Positions 1 to 8,115 of a stretch of DNA of 63,823 nucleotides are shown one piece after another (position 1 is the first letter of the stretch; each line of letters opens with the position of its first letter). The notes under the pieces were generated by a model. The model had not been told where the DNA came from, made no database searches, and saw only the letters and a program-made list of their open reading frames with translations. The translations under genes and the position numbers were made by a program. Location: the NCBI GenBank assembly GCA_027355725.1, contig DAIEHI010000087.1, positions 1-63,823 on the forward strand, written 5' to 3'. The stretch comes from Acidimicrobiaceae bacterium. Lineage in GTDB: Bacteria; Actinomycetota; Acidimicrobiia; Acidimicrobiales; RAAP-2.

Positions 1-658
1 TGTCGAGCGTGCGTCGCGAGAGTCGTAATAGGGGCATGCCGGGCTGGCACTTGAGTAGCCCGGCTTCTCGACCCTCCGCGATGACTGCTTCGATGGTCTC
101 CTCGGCGGATCCCAGTTCAACACCGTAGTTCGTAGAGAAGAGTTGGTAGAGCGATGCGCCGTCACTCAGTGCTGCGGTGATGCCGTCGAACCGGTCAGCG
201 TTGAGGAACACGACTTCTATGGCGATGGGGTCGTCGTCGGCAAGGCGAAGACGTTCGATGCGCAGGACTTCGGACTTCACCGAAAGACCAAGTTGCTCGC
301 CCACATCGATCCCTGCGGACATCCGTCGCACATCGATGAGCTTCGAGCTGGGAGCGATGCCGCGCGCGCGCATGCCCTCGGTATGACTCATCAGTTCCAG
401 ACGCTGTTCGATCTTGGCGTTGGCAACGAATGTCCCCTTACCCTGGCGACGGAAAATTCGTTGTTCAATCTCAAGTTGGCCAAGAGCCTGGCGCACGGTG
501 GCCCTTGAAACGCGGTAGGTCTGGCAGAGTTCTCTTTCAGTGGGGATAGCGGCGCCCGCGGGGAGGTCGTTGATGATCACGAGCAAGGCGTCGTGCACAC
601 TCTGGTACTTGGGAGCAGTGACCGAACTCTCAGGAAGCTCCACTGTCGTATTGGTCAC
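1..658 (-). CDS. GntR family (HutC subfamily) transcriptional regulator, 3' end cut by window
   Basis: This gene reads leftward from a GTG codon at 658-656, with a GGAGGG ribosome binding site at 663-668, and runs off the window start, so the C-terminus is missing (about 219 residues visible). The first 75 residues form a GntR winged helix (PTERELCQTYRVSRATVRQAL, then RRQGKGTFVAN). The rest matches a UTRA effector domain (a region like ERLRLADDDPIAIEVVFLN), which defines the HutC subfamily. Such proteins are usually ligand-released repressors of the adjacent catabolic or uptake operon. It diverges from the ABC importer/anmK operon at 887, so control of that operon and of itself is the likely role. 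The family is clear; the ligand is unknown, though an amino sugar or muropeptide would fit the neighbours. Confidence 0.88.
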   Translation of the reverse strand, partial: MTNTTVELPESSVTAPKYQSVHDALLVIINDLPAGAAIPTERELCQTYRVSRATVRQALGQLEIEQRIFRRQGKGTFVANAKIEQRLELMSHTEGMRARGIAPSSKLIDVRRMSAGIDVGEQLGLSVKSEVLRIERLRLADDDPIAIEVVFLNADRFDGITAALSDGASLYQLFSTNYGVELGSAEETIEAVIAEGREAGLLKCQPGMPLLRLSRRTLD

Positions 659-710
659 AAAACCCTCCAAAGCGGTCGTCGCACCTGATTCGGTGCAATT
701 TTTGTAATCT

Positions 711-726
711 ACCAATTGAAATTGGT
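711..726. promoter_or_regulatory. Perfect palindrome, candidate HutC-type operator
   Basis: ACCAATTGAAATTGGT is a perfect inverted repeat of 7-nt arms around GA. It lies about 50 bases upstream of the regulator start, in the divergent intergenic region. HutC-type regulators commonly bind such AT-rich palindromes. Binding is inferred from position and symmetry only. Confidence 0.5.
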
Positions 727-811
727 CCGGTCAATAGATACAAGAGAAATTGAATTTGACTGAAAAAAAAGGTGTTTTGGAAATAAGACGACAGAAAGAA
801 CAGAACAACAT

Positions 812-840
812 TTGACTTGACTGGACCAAAGCGTACCAGT
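812..840 (+). promoter_or_regulatory. Candidate promoter with overlapping inverted repeat before the importer operon
   Basis: A -35-like TTGACT (812-817) is followed 16 bases later by a weak -10-like TACCAG (834-839). The interval also holds an inverted repeat, ACTGG (820-824) with CCAGT (836-840), which would place an operator over the promoter. The next start codon is at 887. Confidence 0.35.
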
Positions 841-886
841 AGTGTCGCCCACTAGCAGATACTTCTACGTCAACCCAGGGGGAGCT

Positions 887-2446
887 ATGAAACGAATTGT
901 TGGAGTACGGGGGGTGGCCTCGGCCATTCTTGCGTTAAGTACGGCCGCGACATTTTCGGCCAGCGTTATTTCATCGGGGGGTGCATCTGCATCCCAGAAG
1001 CCACGTGCCGCGAGTTCAAGCTTCGTTATCGGAACCGTTAACAGCGTTCAGAAGATCGACCCGGATGTCGTTACCAACTTCCTGGACTTCGAGGCCCTCG
1101 GACTCATATACCAGACACTGGTTCAGGAGAATGCGAACCTCAATATCGTGCCGGACCTCGCGACGAGCTGGAACTTCTCGAATGGCAACAAGACCCTTAC
1201 CATGCAACTTCGTCAGGGGGTGAAGTTCCATGACGGCAGCACAATGACTTCCGCTGACGTTGTGGCATCGTTGACTCGCGCGCAAGCGTCGGCTACGGCT
1301 GACCCTTCGGCGTCATACCTTGGCTCCGTGACCAACATCGCGGCTAGCGGTCCCAACACCGTGGTCCTCACCATGAGTCACCCTGACATCTCAGTACTTG
1401 AGGGACTCGCCACGGTCAACATGGCGATCATGCCTGCCGCCGCGATCAGCGCCGGGACGATTGCAACGACGCCTGACGGCACGGGTCCGTTCAAGTACTC
1501 GAGCTGGGTGCCCAACACCTCGTTCACGATGTCGGCCAACCCGAATTACTGGGGTGGCAAGGTTTCCCTCTCTTCAGTCGAACTTGAGACTATTCCAACG
1601 GAGCAGTCCATCTCCGCGGCATTGCAGGCGGGAACCATCCAGATGGGTCTCTTGTCGCAGCCAACGGTTGTGAGTACGATTCCAAAGTCGTACAAAGTGC
1701 AAAAGGCAATGACGCTCTCTTACCGTGCGCTTCAGATGCAGGACCGAAAGGGAATCCTGTCCAACGTCAATGCTCGCCGCGCGATTGCTTGCGCGACTGA
1801 CCGCAAGCAGATCCTCCAGGACTCGGTCTTCGGACAGGGCAAGGTAGTCGGGCCAGTGCCAATGGGTCCATATGCGAGCCAGCCGGTCTCTTCAATTTGC
1901 CCAACGCAGAACCTCAAGCAGGCCAAGAAGTACCTGATCGCGTCGGGTCACCCGAAGGGTTTCACGTTCACTGCCATAACCTCGACCGACCTCGACTCGA
2001 CGAGCGCCTATCAGGCAATCGCAATGCAGTCGCAGCTGGCCAAGGTCGGTATCAAGATGAACATCCAGAATCTTGCAGCGAACGCTTACATCCAGGACTG
2101 GCTGAAGGGTACGTTCCAAGCGGCGTTTGCGGAGAATGGCGCGAACCCTAATCCTTACGTCATGTACGGTCGATACTTCGGTAAGGGCGCGACGTTGTCG
2201 GTACCGGCCGGCTACACCTCGGCCTCTTTGCAGAAGGAGCTCCTTGCGGGTGACGAAGTCTCCACCCCAGCGGGTCAGGTCAAGGCCTGGAAGAAGTTGT
2301 CCGCCGATCTCACCGGCAATGCCGTGTGGATATGGCTCTTCACCTCGTACGACTTCGCGGCCTTGTCGCCTAGCGTGCATGGATTTACGCTGTCCCCAGT
2401 GAACACGACTCAGTTGTCAAGTCTGGCGACGACGTCAGTCTCGTAA
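887..2446 (+). CDS. ABC transporter substrate-binding protein, family 5 (peptide/nickel type)
   Basis: This is a 519-residue secreted solute-binding protein. The ATG at 887 is preferred over an upstream in-frame GTG at 842 because a GGGGGAG ribosome binding site lies just before it and the product then begins with a normal signal peptide (MKRIVGVRG followed by a hydrophobic stretch, ending near SASASQ). No lipobox Cys is evident. Family 5 features include the N-terminal NSVQKIDP segment, GVKFHDGSTMTSADVV and NPNYWGG. It is the first gene of an operon with two permeases, AnmK and two ATPases. The family binds oligopeptides, dipeptides, sugars or nickel. The AnmK neighbour suggests a muropeptide or anhydro-MurNAc derivative here, which is inference. 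Confidence 0.9.
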   Translation: MKRIVGVRGVASAILALSTAATFSASVISSGGASASQKPRAASSSFVIGTVNSVQKIDPDVVTNFLDFEALGLIYQTLVQENANLNIVPDLATSWNFSNGNKTLTMQLRQGVKFHDGSTMTSADVVASLTRAQASATADPSASYLGSVTNIAASGPNTVVLTMSHPDISVLEGLATVNMAIMPAAAISAGTIATTPDGTGPFKYSSWVPNTSFTMSANPNYWGGKVSLSSVELETIPTEQSISAALQAGTIQMGLLSQPTVVSTIPKSYKVQKAMTLSYRALQMQDRKGILSNVNARRAIACATDRKQILQDSVFGQGKVVGPVPMGPYASQPVSSICPTQNLKQAKKYLIASGHPKGFTFTAITSTDLDSTSAYQAIAMQSQLAKVGIKMNIQNLAANAYIQDWLKGTFQAAFAENGANPNPYVMYGRYFGKGATLSVPAGYTSASLQKELLAGDEVSTPAGQVKAWKKLSADLTGNAVWIWLFTSYDFAALSPSVHGFTLSPVNTTQLSSLATTSVS

Positions 2447-2471
2447 TTGTTGAAAGAGGATTCGCCGCACA

Positions 2472-3434
2472 ATGAACAAGATTCTGGCCATTGGGCGGCG
2501 AATCCTCAGTGTTCTCGTCACCTTGTGGGGGGTGTCGGTCATCATTTTTGTTGTCCTTCGTCTTCTCCCTGGGAATGCAGTAACTGCCGCGATGGGCGTG
2601 AGTGAAGGACTGCTCACTCACGCCCAAGTCGCGGCTCTGAATCGCTATTACGGAGTCGGGCAACCAGCTGTGCAGCAGTACCTGTCGTGGTTGCATGCGA
2701 CGATTACGGGAAACTTAGGGATATCGCTTTCTTCGAGGATGGCGGTGAGCACGCTGGTGGGAACCGCATTACCGGTCACCCTGGAACTCGCTTTTTTTGC
2801 CATGCTGCTTGGTCTCCTGATCGGCGTTGGCTTCGGTATGTTCAGCGCTTTGCACCCGGGACGCTGGCAGGATGACCTCGGCCAGACTGTCTCGGTCGTT
2901 GGGCTGGCGGTCCCCAGCTTCATTCTTGGCACGGTGCTGGTGGTCTTCATGTCGACGAAATTCCACTATTTCCCTTCCTCACTTGGCTTCATTGGATTCT
3001 TCACCGACCCCTGGCTCAATTTTCAGCAGATCATCTTCCCCGCCCTGGTCTTGAGTCTGGGCATCGGTGCAGCAATACTGCGCACTACCCGAGCGGCGGT
3101 ACTTGAGGTCAGTGGCCTCAACTTCGCACGAACGGCGCTTGGCAAGGGTGTGTCACGCAAGGCCTTCATTTGGCGCCATCTTTTTCTTAACGCACTCACC
3201 GCTGTCGTCACAATGTCGGGAATTCAGTTGGGATACCTTCTGGGGGGCACGGTCATTATCGAACAGATCTTCATCCTGCCGGGCATGGGTCGTCTACTGA
3301 TTACCGCGATCAATAATCGGGACTTTCCGGTCGTTCAAAGTGTGACCTTAATCTTTGCCGCCGGATTCGTCATCGTGAATATGTTGGTCGACGTTGCTTA
3401 CTCGCTCATCGATCCGCGAACGAGGAAACGATGA
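2472..3434 (+). CDS. ABC transporter permease, DppB type
   Basis: This 320-residue inner-membrane permease has about six hydrophobic segments. It shows the DppB/OppB N-terminal pattern (LSVLVTLWGVSVIIFVVLRLLPGNA) and a C-terminal EAA-type loop (ALGKGVSRKAFIWRHLFLNA) that contacts the ATPases. A GAAAGAGGA ribosome binding site precedes the ATG. Its stop overlaps the start of the next permease by four bases (ATGA), implying translational coupling. It pairs with the product of 3431-4336 to form the channel of the importer. Confidence 0.93.
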   Translation: MNKILAIGRRILSVLVTLWGVSVIIFVVLRLLPGNAVTAAMGVSEGLLTHAQVAALNRYYGVGQPAVQQYLSWLHATITGNLGISLSSRMAVSTLVGTALPVTLELAFFAMLLGLLIGVGFGMFSALHPGRWQDDLGQTVSVVGLAVPSFILGTVLVVFMSTKFHYFPSSLGFIGFFTDPWLNFQQIIFPALVLSLGIGAAILRTTRAAVLEVSGLNFARTALGKGVSRKAFIWRHLFLNALTAVVTMSGIQLGYLLGGTVIIEQIFILPGMGRLLITAINNRDFPVVQSVTLIFAAGFVIVNMLVDVAYSLIDPRTRKR

Positions 3435-4336
3435 CCTTGCAGAATCCGTCGTCGCTCACCCAGAATTCTGATGGGGACGCTCAGGAAGAGCCGGTACGTC
3501 GTCGTGGATGGTTCGCGTCGATCTGGCACAGCCGCAATGGCCGAATTGGCATCATCATCGTGGCTCTGGTACTCATCGCGGGCGTGGCTGGTCTCGCGGG
3601 CTTGACACCGCACGCGCCCGACACCCAAGACCCCACCCAGGTGCTCAAGGGGATCTCGGTATCGCACCTCTTTGGTACCGATCAATTCGGTCGCGACGTG
3701 TTCTCAGGGGCATTGCAGGGTCTTGGGGTATCGCTCGAGATCGCGTTCCTTTCTGTGCTGATCGCCGGAGCAATTGGATCGCTAGGTGGCATCATTGCGG
3801 GCTTCTTCGGGAAGTGGACATCCGCAGTGATCATGCGCTTCACGGACATGATGTTCGCAATACCGTCGGTGTTGTTTGCGCTCGCTATCGTGACCGCGCT
3901 CGGTCCGAGCATTATGGACAGTGCAATAGCGATTGGCGTCGGGTGGATTCCGATTTTCGTTCGAGTCGTGCGCGGACCGGTACTCGCGCTTCGCGAGTCT
4001 GATTTCGTTCGTGCCGGTCGCGTCCTTGGTTTTTCTCGTGCGCGACTCTTGTTTCGCCACATACTGCCGAGCGTTGCCGGCGTCATCGCAGTACAGACAA
4101 GTCTGGCCCTCGCCTGGGCGATCTTGGCAGAGGCTGGTCTCAGTTTCCTTGGACTGGGGCCGCCACCTCCCGTCGCGTCGCTGGGTGAGATGGTGAGCAA
4201 CTCGAGCAGTCTCGCCGGCATAGCCTGGTGGACCTTGGTGGGTCCATCACTAGTCATCGTGGTTGCGGTAATCGGCTTCAACTTCCTCGGCGATGGTCTT
4301 CGAGACGCGTCGGACCCTAGAACAAGGACTCGCTGA
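3431..4336 (+). CDS. ABC transporter permease, DppC type
   Basis: The product has 301 residues. It shows the typical DppC/OppC layout: a cytoplasmic N-terminal extension, one early membrane helix (residues about 35-58), the conserved periplasmic stretch HLFGTDQFGRDVFSG, then a five-helix permease domain with an EAA loop (GRVLGFSRARLLFRHILPS). It ends in the family-typical LGDGLRDASDPRTR. It starts inside the stop of the DppB-type gene and ends just before anmK at 4341, so the genes are tightly co-transcribed. Confidence 0.93.
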   Translation: MTLQNPSSLTQNSDGDAQEEPVRRRGWFASIWHSRNGRIGIIIVALVLIAGVAGLAGLTPHAPDTQDPTQVLKGISVSHLFGTDQFGRDVFSGALQGLGVSLEIAFLSVLIAGAIGSLGGIIAGFFGKWTSAVIMRFTDMMFAIPSVLFALAIVTALGPSIMDSAIAIGVGWIPIFVRVVRGPVLALRESDFVRAGRVLGFSRARLLFRHILPSVAGVIAVQTSLALAWAILAEAGLSFLGLGPPPPVASLGEMVSNSSSLAGIAWWTLVGPSLVIVVAVIGFNFLGDGLRDASDPRTRTR

Positions 4337-4340
4337 CGTC

Positions 4341-5534
4341 ATGAAAGTAATTGGAATGATTTCGGGCACGTCATTTGACGCAATTGAGGCGGTCGCCGTT
4401 GACTTCTCGCTTACAGACCGGGTAATCGAGGCCGCGCTACTTGGTCACGTCTCGGTCCCCTACTCTGATGAGCTTCGTGATCGTGTGGCGCAGGTGCTGC
4501 CACCTCACGCGACCACTATTGAAGAGGTCTGCAAACTCGACACGTTGATCGGGCAGAGTTTTGCGGACGTTGCAGTTTCGCTGGCTGATCAACACTGCGA
4601 CGGCATTGTCGATGTGGTTTGCTCACACGGTCAGACGGTGTACCACTGGGTGCACGATGGCCACGCCCTCGGGACACTGCAAATTGGTCAAGGCGCGTGG
4701 ATTGCGGAGCGAACGGAAGCCACCGTGGTGTGCGACGTACGTAGCCGCGATGTCGCAGCGGGCGGGCACGGTGCACCGCTGGTGAGTCTCTTGGACGTGT
4801 TGTTGCTGGGCCAGAACCCGCCGAATGTGCGCGGCGCGCTCAACCTAGGGGGGATATCGAACATCACGGTAGTGGGCCCCTCGCGGGAACCAATCGCCTT
4901 CGATATCGGGCCAGCGAACGCGCTAATGGATGCGGCGGTGATGTGGTTAAGTGATGGAAGCGAACACTACGACCGCGATGGTGAGCGGGCTGCACGAGGC
5001 GTCGTTGACGAGACGTTCCTGGCCCGTCTCCTGGATGATCCGTATTACGCGGCCCCGGCGCCCAAGTCAACGGGCAAGGAGCACTTCCACCGTGAATATC
5101 TACTCGAGAAGCTGTCGTCGCTGGACATCGGGAGGGACGATCTTCTCGCCACGTTGGCCGACCTCACGGCCCGGACCGTGGCGAGTGCGGTGCGTGAGTA
5201 TGGTGTCACTGAATTGTTCGTGTCGGGCGGGGGGACTCGCAACGCGCACCTGATGAGGTTGATCGGCGGCTACTTGTCGGGTGTCTCGGTGTCACTCGTC
5301 GACGAGCTTGGCGTGCCCGAGGCGGCGAAGGAAGCTGCACTATTCGCGCTGATTGGCTTTCTGACAGTGCACGGGATCGCCGGCAGTGTGGCATCGTGCA
5401 CTGGGGCACGGCGAGCAAGCATCTTGGGAACAATCATTCCTGGGCGCCAACCGACTGTTGTTGTGGCGGAGCGTGACGAACCGACGCGCATCATTCTTCG
5501 AAGCTCCCTGTCCACCGAGGTGGAGAGTGTCTAA
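4341..5534 (+). CDS. anmK: Anhydro-N-acetylmuramic acid kinase
   Basis: AnmK hydrolyses and phosphorylates 1,6-anhydro-MurNAc to MurNAc-6-phosphate in cell-wall recycling. The ATG at 4341 gives 397 residues beginning MKVIGMISGTSFDAIE, the family's ATP-binding opening; an in-frame upstream start at 4293 would add a non-homologous tail inside the previous gene. Other AnmK blocks are HGQTVYHW, GGHGAPLVSLLDVLL, ALNLGGISNIT, FDIGPANALMD and the C-terminal FVSGGGTRNAHLM. The opening motif is slightly divergent (GTSFDAIE instead of the usual GTSxDGxD). The gene sits inside a peptide-type ABC operon between permeases and ATPases, which argues that the importer brings in wall fragments. No MurQ etherase gene is seen in the window. 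Confidence 0.9.
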   Translation: MKVIGMISGTSFDAIEAVAVDFSLTDRVIEAALLGHVSVPYSDELRDRVAQVLPPHATTIEEVCKLDTLIGQSFADVAVSLADQHCDGIVDVVCSHGQTVYHWVHDGHALGTLQIGQGAWIAERTEATVVCDVRSRDVAAGGHGAPLVSLLDVLLLGQNPPNVRGALNLGGISNITVVGPSREPIAFDIGPANALMDAAVMWLSDGSEHYDRDGERAARGVVDETFLARLLDDPYYAAPAPKSTGKEHFHREYLLEKLSSLDIGRDDLLATLADLTARTVASAVREYGVTELFVSGGGTRNAHLMRLIGGYLSGVSVSLVDELGVPEAAKEAALFALIGFLTVHGIAGSVASCTGARRASILGTIIPGRQPTVVVAERDEPTRIILRSSLSTEVESV

Positions 5535-6504
5535 TCCTCTTCTCTCAATTCGTGACCTGCATGTGGGTCTTCCGCATCGCCGACGTACCGATGAGATCGT
5601 GCGAGGTGTCAGCATCGACGTCGCGCCTGGCGAGAAACTCGGCATCGTCGGCGAAAGTGGCTCGGGCAAGACGCTCACCATGCTCGCGGTCGTTCGGCTG
5701 CTGGCCACACCACCACTCGCGGTATTGAAGGGCGAGGTGATGCTCGATGGTGAGGATCTCTTGAAGGTGGACGAACGAAGGTTGCGCGCGGTGCGAGGCG
5801 GCGAAATCGCCATGGTGTACCAGGATCCGATGAGTTCACTAAATCCACTCCTGCACATCGGAAGTCAGATCGAAGAGGCGCTGAGGGCGCACGGTGCGAG
5901 CAGTGATGACGCGAAGAGACGGACTCGTGAGGTCCTACAACAAGTTGGCCTCGCCGATCCCGAGCGTGTTCGCACCTCGTACCCCCACCAATTGTCGGGA
6001 GGCATGATTCAACGGGTGATGATTGCCATGGCACTGTCGACATCGCCCCGGGTGCTGATCGCCGACGAGCCGACGACCGCGCTCGACGTGACGATACAGC
6101 GACAGATACTCGAGCTCGTGACGTCGCTCCAGGCAGAGACCGGCATGGCTGTACTTTGGGTGACTCACGACCTCGGCGTGGTCGCGAGTTTGGTTGACCA
6201 GGTGGTGGTGATGTACGCGGGGAGGATTGTCGAGAAGGCGTCGACCCATCGGTTGTTTGAACGCCCAAGTCACCCCTACACGGCGGCGTTGCTTGAATCA
6301 CTGCCCGGACTAGGGACGGCGCATCGATCCGCCCTTCACCAGATTGGTGGGACCCCACCTGATCCCACGCGACTCAGTGCGGGATGCCCGTTCCGATTGA
6401 GATGCTCGTACGCAATTGAGAAGTGTGCCCACGAGGAGCCGGAATTGATCGATCGAGGAGATGGCAGTGCTGCCGCCTGTTGGAGGGATCCCGCGCAATG
6501 GTAG
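5527..6504 (+). CDS. ABC transporter ATP-binding protein, DppD type
   Basis: The GTG at 5527, preceded by GAGG at 5517-5520, gives 325 residues, the normal DppD size; the open frame extends further upstream only by overlapping anmK. Visible motifs are Walker A GESGSGKT, signature LSGGMIQRVMIA, Walker B VLIADEPTTALD and the switch His in VTHDLG. The C-terminal oligopeptide-transporter tail contains CPFRLRCSYAIEKCAHEEP, the Cys-rich segment typical of Dpp/OppD. It overlaps anmK by eight bases and the next ATPase by seven. Confidence 0.92.
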   Translation: MSNPLLSIRDLHVGLPHRRRTDEIVRGVSIDVAPGEKLGIVGESGSGKTLTMLAVVRLLATPPLAVLKGEVMLDGEDLLKVDERRLRAVRGGEIAMVYQDPMSSLNPLLHIGSQIEEALRAHGASSDDAKRRTREVLQQVGLADPERVRTSYPHQLSGGMIQRVMIAMALSTSPRVLIADEPTTALDVTIQRQILELVTSLQAETGMAVLWVTHDLGVVASLVDQVVVMYAGRIVEKASTHRLFERPSHPYTAALLESLPGLGTAHRSALHQIGGTPPDPTRLSAGCPFRLRCSYAIEKCAHEEPELIDRGDGSAAACWRDPAQW

Positions 6505-7460
6505 ATGTCGCGCTGAAGGCGGAACAATTGGCGAAGATCTACGGTTCTCGACGCGCCGGCGCACAGGTCGACGCGCTCAGCGATGTTTCATTGACACTGA
6601 CGCGAGGCAAAACTTTCGGCGTGGTTGGCGAGAGCGGTTGCGGGAAGTCAACGCTGGCGCGTTTGTTGGTGGGACTGGAAGCGCCGACGTCGGGCTCGCT
6701 GGCGATCAATGGTGAACAAGTGCACTTGAAAGCGAAGGGTGACAACCGGACATTGGCTCGAAAGATCCAGCTCGTTTTTCAAGATCCCTTCTCGTCGCTC
6801 GACCCGCGCATGACCGTCCAACGTGCGCTGAAGGAGATACTGCGGGTCCACGGACTTCACCGCGACGACCTCGATGGGCGTATTCGAGAGCTGTTATCCA
6901 TGGTCGGACTCGCCGCTCGCTTTGCAGAGCGTTACCCGCACGAACTCTCGGGCGGACAGGCACAGCGTGTCGCCATCGCCCGAGCGCTCGCGGTGGAGCC
7001 GGAGGTACTCGTCTTGGATGAGCCCACCTCTGCCCTCGACGTGTCGGTGCGCGCCGAAATCATAAACCTCCTGGTGAGGATTCAAGACGAATTAGAACTG
7101 ACGTATCTCTTCATCAGCCACGACCTTTCTATGGTCCGCCATATCAGTGACGAGATCGCGGTGATGTACTTGGGGCGCGTGGTTGAGGCGGGTCGCTATG
7201 ACCAGGTCTTCGAGACGCCGCTGCACCCTTACACGTTGGCGTTGGAGCAGGCCATCCCGGTTCCTGACCCCGAACACGAGCGCACCCGTAAGGTATTGAG
7301 TGAAGCGCCTGCGCACGTTCAAGTCGCCAAGGCGACAGCCGGATGCCCGTACGCGCCGCGTTGCCCACTGGCCGAACCAATCTGCGGCGAAGTGGCCCCT
7401 GTCCTGCAGGAGAAGAGTGACGGACACCGAGTGTCGTGTCATGTGGCTCTACGTCACTAG
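6498..7460 (+). CDS. ABC transporter ATP-binding protein, DppF type
   Basis: The ATG at 6498 has a TGGAGGG ribosome binding site at 6481-6487 and gives a 320-residue protein. It contains Walker A GESGCGKST, signature LSGGQAQRVAIARAL, Walker B VLVLDEPTSALD, and a Cys-containing tail (CPYAPRCPLAEPICGE). It forms the ATPase pair with the DppD-type protein and is the last gene of the operon. The next gene is convergent. Confidence 0.92.
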   Translation: MVDVALKAEQLAKIYGSRRAGAQVDALSDVSLTLTRGKTFGVVGESGCGKSTLARLLVGLEAPTSGSLAINGEQVHLKAKGDNRTLARKIQLVFQDPFSSLDPRMTVQRALKEILRVHGLHRDDLDGRIRELLSMVGLAARFAERYPHELSGGQAQRVAIARALAVEPEVLVLDEPTSALDVSVRAEIINLLVRIQDELELTYLFISHDLSMVRHISDEIAVMYLGRVVEAGRYDQVFETPLHPYTLALEQAIPVPDPEHERTRKVLSEAPAHVQVAKATAGCPYAPRCPLAEPICGEVAPVLQEKSDGHRVSCHVALRH

Positions 7461-7496
7461 GTGGGCAATTGCGCTTGATGTTCGTCGGACCAGTGC

Positions 7497-7516
7497 CCTA
7501 CGCAGATTGACGTAGG
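7497..7516. terminator. Short hairpin between convergent genes
   Basis: CCTACG and CGTAGG form a six-base stem around an eight-base loop, in the 60-base gap between the importer operon and the convergent VanX-like gene. There is no U-tract, so terminator function is weakly supported. Confidence 0.3.
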
Positions 7517-7520
7517 TCGA

Positions 7521-8108
7521 CTAGGACGTAATTTCTGCGAATGGCACGTCGAGGACGGGGTAACGATCGTTGCCGCGTAAGTTGAAGTGCCACCACTCTC
7601 GCGGATTGACGTCAAAGCCGTTGTTGGACATGATGCGAACAAGTAGTTCGCGGTGCGCACTCACCTGGGGATCATCAGGAACGAACTCCATGAAAGCACG
7701 ATGTGTGAACTCATCGAAGTCAGTAGGCATCGTGAGGTATTTGCCTGACGAGAGCTCTCTCAAGGTGATATCAACCGCACAACCCCGATTGTGCACTGAA
7801 CCCTTTGCGGGGTCGGCGACGAACACTCGTAGGTCTTTGCGGGTCTGGTCCCAGAACTGACGGGTAACCGAGAACGGACGGTACGCATCCCACACCACAA
7901 TGCCTAAACCAGCGGCGCGGAACTCATCATTGGCCGTGCGAAGCGCGTCGGCCGCTTCTCGAACAAGGAACGCTCGCGCCGACGGATACATGACGCGTTT
8001 CATGAAGTTGTCGACGGTTGCGTAACGTAGATCCAAATGCACATCGCTGATGAGACTTGTGAGCTCGACGAGATTGGAGTCTGGCAGGGCTGACTGCTCG
8101 TCGGTCAT
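7521..8108 (-). CDS. vanX: D-Ala-D-Ala dipeptidase (VanX/DdpX, peptidase family M15D)
   Basis: This is a 195-residue zinc dipeptidase homologue. The ATG at 8108 lies eight bases after the upstream gene's stop; a longer frame from 8162 would overlap that gene. Hallmarks are present: WDAYRP (catalytic Arg region), SVHNRGCAVDITL (zinc-binding SxHxxGxAxD) and EWWHFN (catalytic Glu and zinc His). Length matches VanX. Known members cleave D-Ala-D-Ala for nutrition or vancomycin resistance. No vanH/vanA genes are nearby, so a catabolic role is more likely. It may serve the convergent wall-fragment importer or, being on the same strand behind the oxidoreductase and CoA-transferase genes, the TetR-linked pathway. 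No signal peptide is visible. Confidence 0.85.
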   Translation of the reverse strand: MTDEQSALPDSNLVELTSLISDVHLDLRYATVDNFMKRVMYPSARAFLVREAADALRTANDEFRAAGLGIVVWDAYRPFSVTRQFWDQTRKDLRVFVADPAKGSVHNRGCAVDITLRELSSGKYLTMPTDFDEFTHRAFMEFVPDDPQVSAHRELLVRIMSNNGFDVNPREWWHFNLRGNDRYPVLDVPFAEITS

Positions 8109-8115
8109 CGCGCGC

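Noticed and set aside
143..508. Rightward 121-codon frame at the window start
   Set aside because: It lies antisense to the HutC-type regulator gene, whose domains are clear on the minus strand, and has no family resemblance.
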